Counted from the stretch's first letter, positions 26,352 through 37,250 are shown. The stretch is DNA of 64,000 bases from Singulisphaera sp. GP187 (GCF_900129635.1 NZ_FSRB01000004.1:62001-126000); one strand, 5' to 3'. Made by a program: numbers and translations. The notes: generated from the sequence alone by a model not told the origin.

Positions 26352-27512
26352 ATGCGAGTGACCGTCGTCACCGAGACCTACTATCCTCAAGTCAACGGCG
26401 TCTCACGCACGCTCGGACAGCTTGTCCGTTACCTCGGCGAGGCGGGGGATGAGGTCCAACTCATTCATCCCGACTATGGCGTCGAACCCAACGAGGATCG
26501 GACGCTCCTGGTTCGGGCCTGGCCTCTGCCGTTCTACAGGGAACTCCGCCTGCCGCTGCCGCCGTTCGGCAAGATCCACCGGCGGATCGACGAATTTCGC
26601 CCCGACCTGATCCATATCGCCACCGAGGCGACCCTGGGCTTGAGCCTCCTCGGTCACGCCAGGCGGCGCAACATTCCGGTGGTCTCGAGTTTTCACACCA
26701 ACTTCGACCAGTACAGCCATCACTATCGGGTCGGCTGGGCGAAGGGGACGATCTGGCGCTATCTTCGCTGGTTCCACAATCGGACCCTGGAAACCTACGT
26801 TCCGTCGTTAACCACCATTGCGGAGTTGGAAGAGCGCGGGTTTGAGCGCTTGGTGCTCTGGCCACGCGGCGTCGATAGCCACTTGTTTCGTTCCGATCGC
26901 CCGGGGCGAGCGCGAATCAGGGCCGACCTCGGATTCGAGCCGGAGGATGTGGTGCTTGGCTATGTGAGTCGATTGGCCGTCGAGAAGAACGTTGCCTACC
27001 TGGTCGAGGCGTTCGAGCGCGTGGCCGCCGCTCGCCCCCACGCGCGGTTCCTGCTGGTTGGCGACGGACCGGCGCGGGCCGACCTCGAGTCGAAGATCGG
27101 CGGGCAAGCCCGGTTCGTTGGCTATCGGAGTGGCGACGACCTGGCCGATCACTATGCGGCCGCCGACGTCTTCGCCTTCTCGAGCCTGACCGAAACCTTC
27201 GGCAACGTCATTCTCGAAGCGATGGCCTCGGGCCTTCCCGTCGTGGCGCTCAGGGCAGGGGGGGTGGGCAACATCGTCCAGCCAGGGGTCAACGGCTTCT
27301 TGCTCGAGCCCGACCAATCTCCGGAGCAGTTTGCCGAGACCCTGATCGAACTGGTCGACGATGTGGCGCTGCGGCAACGGCTCGCGCAGTCGGCTCGCGC
27401 TTTTGCGGTGGGGAAAAGCTGGGATGCCGTCATGGAGTTGCTCCGCCAACGCTATGAGAAGATCATCAGCGAAGTAACACCCCAGGATCTCTCACCTGTG
27501 CTGGCCTCATAA
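26352..27512 (+). CDS. Glycosyltransferase family 4 (GT-B) enzyme
   Basis: 386 residues. N-terminal Rossmann half MRVTVVTETYYPQVNGVSRT with an acceptor-domain region (HIATEATLGLSLLGHARRRN, VSSFHTNFDQYSHHY), then the C-terminal donor-binding half: GYVSRLAVEKNVAYLVEAF, FLLVGDGPARADLE and the E-x7-E motif ETFGNVILEAMASGLPVVAL. The arrangement matches glycosyltransferases related to GDP-mannose:phosphatidylinositol- or diacylglycerol-type mannosyltransferases. It probably adds a sugar to a lipid or polysaccharide. Donor and acceptor cannot be read from sequence alone. The next gene to the right is on the opposite strand. Confidence 0.92.
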   Translation: MRVTVVTETYYPQVNGVSRTLGQLVRYLGEAGDEVQLIHPDYGVEPNEDRTLLVRAWPLPFYRELRLPLPPFGKIHRRIDEFRPDLIHIATEATLGLSLLGHARRRNIPVVSSFHTNFDQYSHHYRVGWAKGTIWRYLRWFHNRTLETYVPSLTTIAELEERGFERLVLWPRGVDSHLFRSDRPGRARIRADLGFEPEDVVLGYVSRLAVEKNVAYLVEAFERVAAARPHARFLLVGDGPARADLESKIGGQARFVGYRSGDDLADHYAAADVFAFSSLTETFGNVILEAMASGLPVVALRAGGVGNIVQPGVNGFLLEPDQSPEQFAETLIELVDDVALRQRLAQSARAFAVGKSWDAVMELLRQRYEKIISEVTPQDLSPVLAS

Positions 27513-27523
27513 ATCGAGCGTGT

Positions 27524-29214
27524 TCAGCGGGGCCGCGCCGGCGAGTGGTAGGTTTCGAATTCGCGGTATTTCGCCCGCTCCACCCAGAGCGGGTAGCCTT
27601 GCGCTTCGTTCCCGACGAGGTGTGAGGGGAGGTAGCGCTCGCGGAGGAAGGTCTGCAACTCGGGGAACGGGGGGTAGCCCACAAAGATCAAGGCCGGGGG
27701 ATGAGCGTGGAGGTCGCGCATGATTCGGTCGATCCGAGGCCGGATCAAGGGGTGATTGGAATTCGCGTACGCTTTGAGGAGGTTGTCGACGAAGAAGTGG
27801 CGCGAGGTGGCATCGAGGCCGGAGTAGAAGAAGAGCGGACTCTGCCAGCCCCAGATGTAGAGTTGAGGGGCGTCGGTCCAGAGCGCGGAGCGCGCCGCGA
27901 GGTCGCGACCGAGGTCGCGGAGCACCACCCATTGTCCGCCCCCTTTGAACTGGACGGTCAGCATCTCGGGGGGAGTCATCAAGTAGTCGCGCACCTGGAT
28001 TCGGACCGTCCAGACCAGGGCCAGGCAAAGTAAGAGGACCCAGGCCGCCCAACCGACGGCACGGACCCCTCCCGCCATCATTCGCGACACCGAATCGGCG
28101 AGGTGAACCGCCACCACGACCGCCAGGCCGGGCAGGGGAAGCAGGTAATAGTGCTGCCAGAAGAGGCCGGGGAGTGCGACCTGGATCCAGGCTGAGATCG
28201 TCCAGGCCGCGACCAGCCGCCTGGCCATTGTCGAGGTACTCGTGAACCCCAACGCGATGACCGAGGGGAGGCCCGCGAGCCAGAACGGCCAGGTTCCCGA
28301 CCCCCACCAGACGAGGTAGTCGGTCTTTCCAAACGGGGGGGGAGATGCCCCGACGGGTCGGCATTTCCGGTCACCCAGCGCATCCAGAACGGAGGTGCGT
28401 TGGGTTCGGCCGGAGTGTCGGTGGCCAGTGCGCGGCCGTATTGGAAGATGTCCTCGTAGGCTGACGTGCCCGCTCCCTGGAGCACCAGGATCAAGGCGGC
28501 CGATCCCCAGATCAACACGAATCCAGCCGCCAGGGTGATTACGTCCTTCAGGCGGTCCCGGAACGGTCGCGCCTGACAGAGCAGGCCAATCGCGAGCACG
28601 GGGCCATGCAGGATCACCACCTGCTTGAACAGGCAGGCGATTCCCAGGCAAACACCCGAGGCAAACAGCAAGCGTCGACTTCCGCGATCGATGGCGGCGA
28701 TGAGGGCCGCGACCGACGCGATGGCGAAGAGGTTGATCGCGTGCTCGAAGTTCGCGCCGTTGCCGTAGAGGTAGGGGTCGGTACTCGCGACGGCGTAGAG
28801 GAACGCCGCCAGACAGGCCGCGCCCGGTCCTCGGAGCCTCAGGCCGAGCCACCAGACCAAGGTGATCGTCGCCAGGATGATCGGGATCGGCATGACGCGA
28901 ACCGTCAGCTCGTCAGACCCGCCGATCGCCAGGGCCAGGGCATAGAGCCAGTAGCCCCCGGGCGGCTTGTTCTCGGTCAGGTCGCGATACATCACTGCGC
29001 CTTGGTCGATCCGGCGGCCGATGTAGGCGTAGGCCGCCTCGTCGCAGTCGAGCGGCTCGGCCTCCGCGCCTGAGACGGGCCAGAGATCGAGGCCGAAGCG
29101 ATCGCGCAAGGTCGGGCCGAAGGTGTGTCCGCGGAGCCAGACGTCGAAGATGAGGAGGCCCGCGAGGACGAGCAAGGACCAACGCGGGGTACGGGCCGGT
29201 TTGATGTCTGTCAC
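27524..29214 (-). pseudogene. GT-C/PMT-like glycosyltransferase gene with a 1-base frameshift
   Basis: Starting at ATG 29214, the frame encodes GT-C features: LDCDEAAYAYIGRRIDQGAV, YRDLTENKPPGGYWLYALAL, with many membrane helices. It runs into a G8 run (28335-28342 on the plus strand). The next frame continues the same protein (PPPFGKTDYLVWWGSGTWPFWLAGLPSV) to the stop at 27524. One extra base in the run joins them into 563 residues; 1691 + 1 is divisible by 3. The DEAxY and ENKPP motifs mark a lipid-phosphate-sugar-dependent mannosyl- or arabinosyltransferase-type enzyme. Either a sequencing indel or real phase loss. The last ~100 residues form a soluble domain. Confidence 0.8.
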
Positions 29215-29283
29215 GGTGTCGATGTTCGTTTCGCCGTGTTAAGATCGGATGTCGGGCGGGCCTCGACATCTCAAGGGATCGTC

Positions 29284-30642
29284 ATGGAAAAGTTTATCCG
29301 GAACCTGAATCCGCCGCGATGGGTTTCGCCCATCGTCGCTCGCGTCCACCCCGCTCGGCCCTGGCTGCTCGGAGTGGTTTATTGGCTCGCCCTGGTGCCG
29401 CTCGCATTCTCACCCAAGATCAGCGGGAACGTTTCTTCGCGGTACATGACGATCGAGGGGATCGTGGAGCGTGGGACGCTGTCCGTGGAGTCGTCGCCGC
29501 TGCGGGCCGCCAGCGGCACCCCGGACCTGGTCCGGTTCGGCCGTCACCTCTATTCCGACAAGCCCCCCGTTCTGTCGGCGATTGGAGCGGCCGTCTACGC
29601 GGTTGTCTACCAGTCAGGTGTGCGATTCAGCGGTTCGATGTCTGAGTTCGTGGTCGCCAACTGGGTTCTGGTGGTGAGCATCGTCGGGGTGGCGTCGGCC
29701 TTGACCCTGGTCTGGCTTCGTCAACTCCTCCAGACCATTCCGATCGCGCCCTGGGTCGCCGATGGCTTGACGCTCGGTTTCGGGTTCGGCTCGCTGTTGC
29801 TGGCGTATGGGGTCACCTTCAATAACCACAGTGTCGCGGCCGGACTTGTCACGGGTGCCCTGGCACTGACGTTGCTCGAGGATCCCGAGCACAAGCGTGT
29901 GCCGCTTCGCCGAGCGCTCGCGGGTTTACTTGCCGGCCTGACGGCGACCGTCGACCTCCCGATGGGGGGAGTCTTGCTGGTGGCGCTGAGCGTCTGGCTG
30001 ACGCTTCGCTCGCGCACGATGCCCTGGTCGTTTCTGGCGGGAGCTTGCCTCCCCTTACTCTTCCATTGCGTGCTCCAGCCGCTCGTGACCGGAACCCCGT
30101 TGCCGGTCGAGATGTATCCCGATGCGTTTGACTATCCTGGATCGTACTGGGCGACGGCCGGGGTCTGGAAGGAGACAGGACCCCGCTGGCGGTTCGCCCT
30201 CGAGTTGCTGTTCGGACCACAAGGCTGGATCACGGTGACACCGGTCCTTGCGTTCGCTGCGATCGGTCTCGGTTCGGCGCTTGCGCGACGGGACGACCCG
30301 CTCCGGCCGTTGGCGCTGGCCGTCGGTGGAATGGTCGGCGTGCTCGTCGTCTACTATGTTTGGGGCGTCCGGCGAACCGACTACGCGGGTCAGTCATTCG
30401 GAACCCGGCACCTACTCGCGATCACTCCCGCTTGTTACTTCTTCGCCGTGGCCGGAGTCAGTCGGTTGAAGAGCAAGCTCGCGTGGGCCGGCTTCGTCAT
30501 CCTTCTGGTGGTCGGAAGCCTCTACGGCGTGGCGGGCCTGCGTGATCCTTGGAGCCGAATTGAACGGCGGGTTGCGACCGACCCCGCTCTGCGATTGCTT
30601 CAAAACGGGGTGATCTATCCCTGGAGCAGTTACCAGAGATAG
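29284..30642 (+). CDS. Multi-pass GT-C-like membrane protein
   Basis: About 452 residues from ATG 29284, taken in place of a longer reading that would run through the divergent gene's upstream region. It has ~10 hydrophobic helices (WLLGVVYWLALVPLAF, VVANWVLVVSIVGVASALTL, and others), with a luminal loop containing RYMTIEGIVERGTLSVESS and HLYSDKPPVLSAIGA. The YSDKPP motif resembles the GT-C family of polyprenyl-phosphate-sugar transferases. It is divergent from the frameshifted GT-C gene, with 69 bases between their starts. Substrate unknown. Confidence 0.78.
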   Translation: MEKFIRNLNPPRWVSPIVARVHPARPWLLGVVYWLALVPLAFSPKISGNVSSRYMTIEGIVERGTLSVESSPLRAASGTPDLVRFGRHLYSDKPPVLSAIGAAVYAVVYQSGVRFSGSMSEFVVANWVLVVSIVGVASALTLVWLRQLLQTIPIAPWVADGLTLGFGFGSLLLAYGVTFNNHSVAAGLVTGALALTLLEDPEHKRVPLRRALAGLLAGLTATVDLPMGGVLLVALSVWLTLRSRTMPWSFLAGACLPLLFHCVLQPLVTGTPLPVEMYPDAFDYPGSYWATAGVWKETGPRWRFALELLFGPQGWITVTPVLAFAAIGLGSALARRDDPLRPLALAVGGMVGVLVVYYVWGVRRTDYAGQSFGTRHLLAITPACYFFAVAGVSRLKSKLAWAGFVILLVVGSLYGVAGLRDPWSRIERRVATDPALRLLQNGVIYPWSSYQR

Positions 30643-30808
30643 CGAAGGGGGCCACTCCTTGGGTTCCTTGAAGTCTCTTCGGAATTGCAGAATGCGCACA
30701 TCACTTTACTAATTGATCCTTCGGCGGTTTACCATAACGATGGAGCACGCGGTCGCCTCAACAAAGCGTTGCCAACCCGCCCACGCGAACGTTCGCTAGC
30801 AAGATGAT

Positions 30809-30847
30809 CCCGCCTTTGCCGGTCCCTGCGGGACCGGCAAAGGCGGG
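30809..30847. repeat. Perfect 18-base-pair hairpin
   Basis: Two 18-base arms (30809-30826, CCCGCCTTTGCCGGTCCC; 30830-30847, its exact complement) flank a 3-base loop TGC. No T-tract follows on either strand. It lies between the convergent ends of the GT-C-like gene and the hypothetical gene at 30931, where it could terminate both directions, or be a dispersed repeat. Confidence 0.85.
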
Positions 30848-30930
30848 AAGCTCGCGTCACAGGACCGGCGCCATTCGACGGTAGACCGTTGGAGAGGCCA
30901 CGCACTTGCGAGGCGACAGCAGGGGCCGGC

Positions 30931-31341
30931 TCATTTGGGAAAGCCGTTGGTTAGCCAACTGGCAAGTGCTTCCTGAATCTGCTGGCCAGTCATCGTCGTG
31001 CCCGCGACGTCCGCCTCGTAGCCGGAGTCAGTAAGGTAGGGGCCGCCGGGGCCACCCGGCATCTGCGGGATGCCGTCGTCTGCCAGTCCATTGGGGTTCG
31101 TGAGGATGACATAGAAGTTGGACTGAAGTCCTTGGCCCACGGAGGTGTTCATGATCGGGATCCCGACGTTTGGGACCTCGCCGGTCGTGAACAGGGAATA
31201 GTCCTGGTCGTAGTCCCCGGTCTGACGCCAGAAGGCTCCGTGAGGCTGGGGGTGCAGCGGCGGATGAGCGCCCTGGGCCCATGTACTCTTGGCTAGGATC
31301 GCGTCGAGCAAATTTTGGACGTCGGCGAATACGATTGCCAT
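30931..31341 (-). CDS. Hypothetical protein next to cytochrome-like gene
   Basis: 136 residues. No signal peptide or membrane helix. Recognisable only by style: FADVQNLLDAILAKSTWAQG at the start, an aromatic middle (GAFWRQTGDYDQDYSLFTTG), a glycine/proline turn region and a C-terminal helix (GQQIQEALASWLTNG). It is downstream of, and on the same strand as, the CMACH cytochrome-like gene, 114 bases apart. It may serve the same redox process, but I see no cofactor motif. Confidence 0.65.
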   Translation of the reverse strand: MAIVFADVQNLLDAILAKSTWAQGAHPPLHPQPHGAFWRQTGDYDQDYSLFTTGEVPNVGIPIMNTSVGQGLQSNFYVILTNPNGLADDGIPQMPGGPGGPYLTDSGYEADVAGTTMTGQQIQEALASWLTNGFPK

Positions 31342-31455
31342 GAGTATTCTCTCGTTAGCTCGGGTCGAGGGTCAAACGGATCCGGGTCCGAGTAAGGTTC
31401 ACGGTCGTTGGAACGCCCATGTTGGGAGAAGCTGATCGGTCGACCAGCGGCATGC

Positions 31456-32859
31456 TCACGGTTGCTGTCGCTTCGCGGCCGCCTCGCGCTCGTTCAGATT
31501 CTTACTCTGCTGGAGCGTGTCGCGCAGCGCCCGAAATGCCGGGTTATTCATGAGCAGGTTGGGGGTCGAGGAACTGGCGGGGAACGCGTGGTCGTTGAGC
31601 GACCAAACGAAGTCGGTGGGCTTCATCGTTGCGTTGTGGCAGGCCATGCACCCCGTGAACACGGAGCCTTGCTCGAACGTCTCGAGCGTCGTATTTGCGA
31701 ACGCTGTGGTGTTGTTTGGCGCGGGCAACCCGGGGAACGTATTGGGCGCGGTCCCGGGAGTGGTTGGGCTATTCGGTTGGAGGGGCCACTGAGTCATCAC
31801 GAGGTCGTAGTACCGCCAGACGGAGTCGGGTGGGAGCGCGGCGTGGTACGCGGCATTCGTCGTTTGCGTGGAATCGTGGATTGGCTTGACCCGGGTCACG
31901 TTGAACGGGGGCGGTGTCGGTGCCAAAAGCACCTGGGAGAGTGAGTAGGGGTTCGTTGCGGGCATGGGCGAGCTGGTGCCGTCGTTGAACGTGAACGTCC
32001 CGGGCGCGCCGGGCTGGGCCGGCGGGACGTTGTCCACGTGCTCGAACGTCGTCCAGATCCACTGCGGTCGGCTCGGTGTTTTCTGGACGATGTGCAGCCC
32101 GACGAGTCCCACCTTTGTCGTTGCGCACTGGCCCGAGACCGGGTCGAGCATGCTTGCCGTGCGGGTGTAATACCGCTCGGGATGGGGAATGTTGGTCATA
32201 TCGATCCAGGCGGCCTTCACGTCGAGTGCGCCGTCGTCGAACGTGACCGTGGCTGGCGGCGTCGGCAGGTTGCTCCGCAGATACCATTTCTGGTTGCGGA
32301 TCTGGTTGAACTCGGTCTCATTGTAGGCTGTCTGGAATCGAACAGAGGTGGTGTTCTGCACGAGCAGGGGACCGACCAGAGTTCCGAACCCCGCCTGACC
32401 AAGGTTGCTGAATTTCGAGAACGAGCCGAGCGTCAGATCGCCCCAGGATTCAGTCACTCCGCAGGGGTTGTACTGGGGCGAGTCGAATTGGTTCCAGGCC
32501 GTGGGCGCCGACCCGTCGGAGTGGAATACTTCCGCCAACGATTTGTACGTCTCGAACACCCGGGGCCCGGCTCCGTCGACCGTCTGGCTCGGATCGGGCT
32601 TGCCCCGTTGGTTTTTCAAAGCCGGCCAGACCACGGCGATGAAGGCCCGCCACGAGTAATCATCGAAGAATGCGATCGGATTCCCCGGGGACCCTCCGGG
32701 GATCGAAACATCCGCCGGGACCTGCGGTTGGTTGATGACCGGAGTGGGCATCTGTCCCCACGCCATGGGAACCAGGGCCAGAATCGTCAAGTAAGCGGTA
32801 ACGACGGTCATCGAACCCTTCGCCGTACAGACCACGGATATCAAGCGAGACCCTCTCAT
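31456..32859 (-). CDS. Secreted c-type cytochrome-like protein (CMACH)
   Basis: 467 residues from ATG 32859, chosen for a perfect AGGAGGT 6-10 bases upstream; a longer reading to 33036 adds 59 unrelated residues. An N-terminal signal segment (MTVVTAYLTILALVPMAWG) is followed by a large domain (FDDYSWRAFIAVVWPALKNQ, QKWYLRSN, WIDMTNIP) and near the C-terminus a haem c attachment motif CMACH with a following helix (NPAFRALRDTLQQSKN). The single haem would be periplasmic. The large domain is unnamed to me. The neighbouring 136-residue gene follows on the same strand. Confidence 0.8.
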   Translation of the reverse strand: MRGSRLISVVCTAKGSMTVVTAYLTILALVPMAWGQMPTPVINQPQVPADVSIPGGSPGNPIAFFDDYSWRAFIAVVWPALKNQRGKPDPSQTVDGAGPRVFETYKSLAEVFHSDGSAPTAWNQFDSPQYNPCGVTESWGDLTLGSFSKFSNLGQAGFGTLVGPLLVQNTTSVRFQTAYNETEFNQIRNQKWYLRSNLPTPPATVTFDDGALDVKAAWIDMTNIPHPERYYTRTASMLDPVSGQCATTKVGLVGLHIVQKTPSRPQWIWTTFEHVDNVPPAQPGAPGTFTFNDGTSSPMPATNPYSLSQVLLAPTPPPFNVTRVKPIHDSTQTTNAAYHAALPPDSVWRYYDLVMTQWPLQPNSPTTPGTAPNTFPGLPAPNNTTAFANTTLETFEQGSVFTGCMACHNATMKPTDFVWSLNDHAFPASSSTPNLLMNNPAFRALRDTLQQSKNLNEREAAAKRQQP

Positions 32860-33721
32860 TATCCACCTCCTAAGATTGTTGTGGGACCTACATAGATGCT
32901 TGTTTCGTGGCAACACATGCCAAACCCGCCAACTCGGGGGAGATCCAATCGGCAAGTGAGGTCTGCCGGACTTGCCCGTTTGCGCGGTCATCGAGTGTGA
33001 CGGCTTCGCTCCCGGCCAAGGCGAGCCGCGTTTCATCAGCCACCGATGAATTCATGGAACAATCGTCGATCTCACGTCTTGAACAACGGATCTGTCAAGA
33101 CAAGCCATTTCAGACGATTATGATCTATTAAGCTCACTGGTTCTAAAATTGCCACAGAAAAAGAGAAAAATGGCAATTGTATGCTCGGGTAACCCATTCG
33201 TCGAATGAACGGTTGCTCCCTGGAACCGCATTCGCCCCGCCCGCCCACAGGGCATTGTGATAGTCTCTCAGAGGACGATCGCTTGGGTTAGACCGTCTTT
33301 GGGTGGTTTGTGTTTTGAAATGTAGAGAGTTGAATTGTTTTTGGCCCGGGTTGACTTAGGCCGCCCTGTTAGTGCTAAAAACGGCGAGGACGTGCGCCAT
33401 CCGTCTCCGACGGAAAACCGCTGGAGGAGTCAGGGATTCTATGGGGTGATCCCGATCACAGGTTGGACTCAACCCATGAGTAGAAACCCGGTTTTTGCGA
33501 TCAAAACATGTAAATTTATTGATTGAAATGCCGATATTTTTTGTTTTGTTGGTGGCTCGCCCCGCCTGGTTCGAGAGGGCGACGTACCGCGGACACACCG
33601 TGCCGGAGACTGAGAGATCTTCGAGGATTGGCAATACCCCCCCCCCCTTTTCGGCGATCGCGGTGTGAGTTCCCTCGACGCGGGCTTCCGAACAGGTTGC
33701 CCTGCAACCTGTTTCGCTCTG
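32860..33721. other. Intergenic region, partly AT-rich
   Basis: No supported gene. From about 33080 to 33540 the base composition is clearly more AT-rich than elsewhere, with runs such as TTTTTTGTTTTG. A possible 54-codon frame on the minus strand from 33055 (MNSSVADETRLALAGSEAV) overlaps other open frames and lacks a ribosome site, so it is not called. A C10 run occurs near 33640. Confidence 0.5.
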
Positions 33722-35280
33722 TCACTCCGGTTTCGGCTGGCGTGTGAACGTGCCCTGGCCCCGGATGTCGAGATTCTCGATCACGACTCGAGCCGCTTTC
33801 CGGTCCGGGACGACCCAGAACGTCACCGCGCTCGGGCCGCCGGCCATTTCACCTTCCGGCTGGTATGTGAACACGTCGCGGTCGCGGTGCCGCAATGCAA
33901 ACGTGTTCATTGTTTGACCGATCGAGAGCCGCAGTGACCCGTCCTGCTCTCGCACTTCGAGGTCGCCGAAGTTGTCATTGCGGTAGCTGCCGAGATAGGC
34001 TACCGAGGGCAGTGGCGGCAACTTCGGCGCGGGGGGCATGGAATCGACGGTCGCCGTACCGTAAGCGGGCTTGGCCAGGGAGGCGAAAATCGGCTGGAAC
34101 ATCGCGAGCCAGTCTTTCTCGATTTTTCCTTTCAGCACCAGGTCGAAGAAGCTCGCACAGACCGCCTCGGGTACGCCGATCGGCGCCGCGTTGGTCAGGA
34201 CAACGATACCGAGGCTTTCGGCCGGCAGTAAGGAAACCGTAGTCGCAGCGCCCAGGTCGAATGCGCCCGAGTGGCCCAACCGGACCCGGCCGTCGGCGTC
34301 ATAATTCACGTTCCAGCCGAGGCAGTAGAAGCCGGCTCGGTCGGTCGTCGGGTCCTCCGGCGGGTGGCTGATGATCTGGGGCCGGTGCGTCTCTGCCAGG
34401 GCGTTGGCCGCGACGACTTGCTCGCCTGCAAACTTGCCGCCGCCGAGTTGCAGACGCAGCCAATGGGAGAGGTCGCGTACCGTCGAACTGGCACCGCCGG
34501 CCGGGGACTGGGCGTCGGGCTGGCGGGTGTACCGGGCGACCCATTGGCCGCCGGCGCGGACGTGCAGCGAGGCGCGGTTCTCGGCTGCCGCGTAGTCCGC
34601 GAACCGAAAGCTCGACGACTTCATGCCCAGGGGACGGAAGAGCTTGTCGGCGGCGAGGTCTTCCCAGGCCGTCCCGGCCGCCCGCGCGCCGGCGAGTCCC
34701 GCTTCCGTGTAGCCAAAGTTTGTGTAGGCGAAGTGCGTGCGAAAGCGGCTCTCCGGCTTCTCAAAACGCAACCGGCGCAGAACCTCAGCCCGCTCGTAGC
34801 CCAGGTCTTCCAGAAGATCTCCTGCGTGGTCTGGCAAGCCGCTCCGGTGACAGAGCAGGTCGCGGAGCGTGACCTCACGCGTGACGAAGGGGTCGGCGAG
34901 GCGAAAACCGGGGTCGTGATCGATTACGCGGTCGTCCCAGTGAATGAGCTCCTTGCCGACCAAGAAGGCCAGCACCGTCGAGGCGATCGGCTTTGAGAGC
35001 GACGCGAGCTGGAAGACCGTGTCGGCATCGACCCGCGCTGATTTGCCCGACTCTCGGATCCCGTAGCCCTTGAGATGGATTACCTGATCCTTGCAGACAA
35101 TGGCGACGGCCATGCCGGGCACGCCGGTCTGCTTCAAAGTATGTTCCACGAGCCGATCCAGTTCGGGAAGCACCCCCTTGACACCCTGGGGGGTGATGTC
35201 CACCGCCGCTGCCCCCCCTGGTCCACCCATGATAGCATGAAGAGAAGTGTCGCCGAAATGCGCGAGACAATAGGTTTCAT
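33722..35280 (-). pseudogene. Class C beta-lactamase-like serine hydrolase with frameshifted signal peptide
   Basis: The main frame encodes a serine hydrolase with SxxK in FQLASLSKPIA, the YxN motif in FAYTNFGYTEAG and a late LGHSGAFDLG (H-x-G type third motif). A signal peptide (MKPIVSRISATLLFMLSW) begins at ATG 35280 with CGGAGAG 6 bases upstream, but in another frame; a 7-base C/G run at 35212-35218 separates them. One extra base gives a 519-residue protein (1559 + 1 is divisible by 3). Such proteins are esterases or D-Ala peptidases as often as beta-lactamases. Without repair the protein would start at 35230 and stay in the cytoplasm. Confidence 0.82.
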
Positions 35281-35398
35281 GTTCACTCTCCGGAGACGAG
35301 ACCTTGCGAGCGCGCGACCCGGCTTGGTCCTTGAGAGCTCGTCGGGATCAGGCGGCACTTCGTTGGCTTTCAAGTGCAAAAAATCGGCGGGCCGTGGG

Positions 35399-37114
35399 TC
35401 ATCGGCTTGGTGGCGTTGGGCGAGTCGACTCGTAGGTTTTCAGCATCGCCTCACGGCGGTCGCGAAACTCGGAACCCGGCGTCCACTCCGGGAATCGGTC
35501 GCCGTTGGCGAGGCGATGACCGACTTCCTTAACGAGTTTCAGGTCGTCGACCGCGCCTCTGAGGTCCCAGTCCGGCTTCACCTGGTCGCTGACCTTGTGA
35601 TAGTCGTTCTGGGTGTATTCCTCGCGTTTGAGCCGGCCGAAGTCGTCGGGCTTGCCGACGTAGCTCACGCCTGCCTTGACATTCAAGGCGGGGACGCCTT
35701 GCTTGGCGAACTCGAAATGATCCGACCGATAGAAGAGGCCTTTCTCCGGTTCGGCGTCGGGGATGACCGTGCGACCCTGGACCTGGGCGAGCTCACGGAG
35801 GAGGTCGTCGAGGGTTGATTGACCGAGGCCCACGCTCGTGATGTCGCGCGTCCGCCCCCAGAGATTGATGACATCCATATTGATGTCGGCCAACGTCTCC
35901 GCGAGCGGATAGAGCGGGTGCTCCGCATAATATTTCGCGCCCAGGAGTCCTTTTTCTTCGGCAGTCAGAGCGAGGAACAAGATCGATCGCTTCGGAGGGG
36001 GCTTGAGCTCCGAGAAGAGCTTGGCGACCTCGAGTATCGCGGCCACTCCGGAAGCGTTGTCGGCCGCGCCGTTGAAGATCTTGTCGCCGTGCAGCGAATC
36101 GTCGCGCCCGAGGTGATCCCAGTGGGCGGTGTAGATGATTTGCTCCTTCTTCCGTTCCGGGTCTGCGCCCTCGAGTCGCGCGACCACGTTGCGCGACTTG
36201 ACCTCACGCATGGTGCTTCGGACGGAAAAACGCGCCTTGGCGTTGAGCGGGACGGGTCGAAAGTCCTTCGAGAGGGCTGCTTTTTTGAGGGCATCGAAGT
36301 CTTGGCCGCTAGCGGCGAAGAGCTGTTTGGCCGGTTCGAGGCCGATCCAGGCTTCCACCGCTACGCGTGCCGTGTCTTCGGCAGCCTGGCGAATATCGAA
36401 GTTCTCACGGCCCCAACTGCCGACGACCACGGAGTAGGGATAACCGGCGGGGCCGGTCTCATGGACCAGCAGGGCGGCCGCGGCTCCCTTCTCCGAAGCG
36501 ATCTCGTATTTATACGTCCAGCGCCCGTAGTAGGTCATTGCCTTCCCCTTGAACAGCGCGGGGTCGAGCTGCGTGGGGTCTTTGGGGTCGGGGACGGCCG
36601 GGTCGTTGACCAGCATGACGATCGTCTTGCCACGAACGTCGACGTCTTTGTAGTCGTCCCAGCCGTACTCAGGCGCGACGACCCCGTAGCCGACGAAGAT
36701 CACGTCGGAGTTTTCAACTTTGACCTCTTGGGCCATCCGTCGTGAGACGGCGACCCAGTCGTCCGGGTACTTCAGATCGATCGACCGAGGCCCGACCCGG
36801 AACCCGCCTGAAACCGCGCTCGCCTGAAATCCGGTGAGCGGCACCTCCTGGACGAAGGTCCCATCGGGGTTGCCGGGCTTCAAGCCGAGCTTGCGGAACT
36901 GGTCGGTCAGATACTTGACCGTTCGTTCCTCGCCCGCTGTCCCCGGCGCTCGGCCCTCATACTCATCCGAGGCCAGGACCTGGATGTGGCCGAGCAACTC
37001 GGCGGCCGTGGCGGGATCGGCCGCGTCGTCCTTGAGGGGCTCAGCCGCGGTGACCGTTGTCACCAACGCCAGCCAAATGGCAAGTCCTCCGCGCCATCGG
37101 GTCATGGATCTCAT
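35399..37114 (-). CDS. Secreted M28-family metallopeptidase
   Basis: 571 residues. Signal peptide ([17 protein letters not shown]) then a PA-type insertion region ([20 protein letters not shown], a partial [11 protein letters not shown]) followed by the M28 catalytic core: TAHWDHLG (zinc His/Asp), [12 protein letters not shown] (bridging Asp), [11 protein letters not shown] (catalytic Glu plus zinc Glu), DINMDVI (zinc Asp) and DYHKVSD (last His). All zinc ligands appear present. It would act outside the cytoplasmic membrane as an aminopeptidase. The upstream serine hydrolase gene is on the same strand, suggesting peptide recycling. Confidence 0.93.
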   Translation of the reverse strand: MRSMTRWRGGLAIWLALVTTVTAAEPLKDDAADPATAAELLGHIQVLASDEYEGRAPGTAGEERTVKYLTDQFRKLGLKPGNPDGTFVQEVPLTGFQASAVSGGFRVGPRSIDLKYPDDWVAVSRRMAQEVKVENSDVIFVGYGVVAPEYGWDDYKDVDVRGKTIVMLVNDPAVPDPKDPTQLDPALFKGKAMTYYGRWTYKYEIASEKGAAAALLVHETGPAGYPYSVVVGSWGRENFDIRQAAEDTARVAVEAWIGLEPAKQLFAASGQDFDALKKAALSKDFRPVPLNAKARFSVRSTMREVKSRNVVARLEGADPERKKEQIIYTAHWDHLGRDDSLHGDKIFNGAADNASGVAAILEVAKLFSELKPPPKRSILFLALTAEEKGLLGAKYYAEHPLYPLAETLADINMDVINLWGRTRDITSVGLGQSTLDDLLRELAQVQGRTVIPDAEPEKGLFYRSDHFEFAKQGVPALNVKAGVSYVGKPDDFGRLKREEYTQNDYHKVSDQVKPDWDLRGAVDDLKLVKEVGHRLANGDRFPEWTPGSEFRDRREAMLKTYESTRPTPPSR

Positions 37115-37250
37115 CGCGATTCCTTGAGGATGTGCCGGAACAGGCCGGCGGCGGGCGTCGTTGGGTTGTCGGCCGATTTTCCCATGATACGGAAGTCGTG
37201 CCCCTGGAGCGATTCCCCAGTCGGCTTTGTCTGTCGTGATCTAGGCTTCT

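Noticed and set aside
32907-33131. 74-codon plus-strand frame upstream of the cytochrome-like gene
   Set aside because: It has no ribosome site, overlaps other frames and shows no domain.
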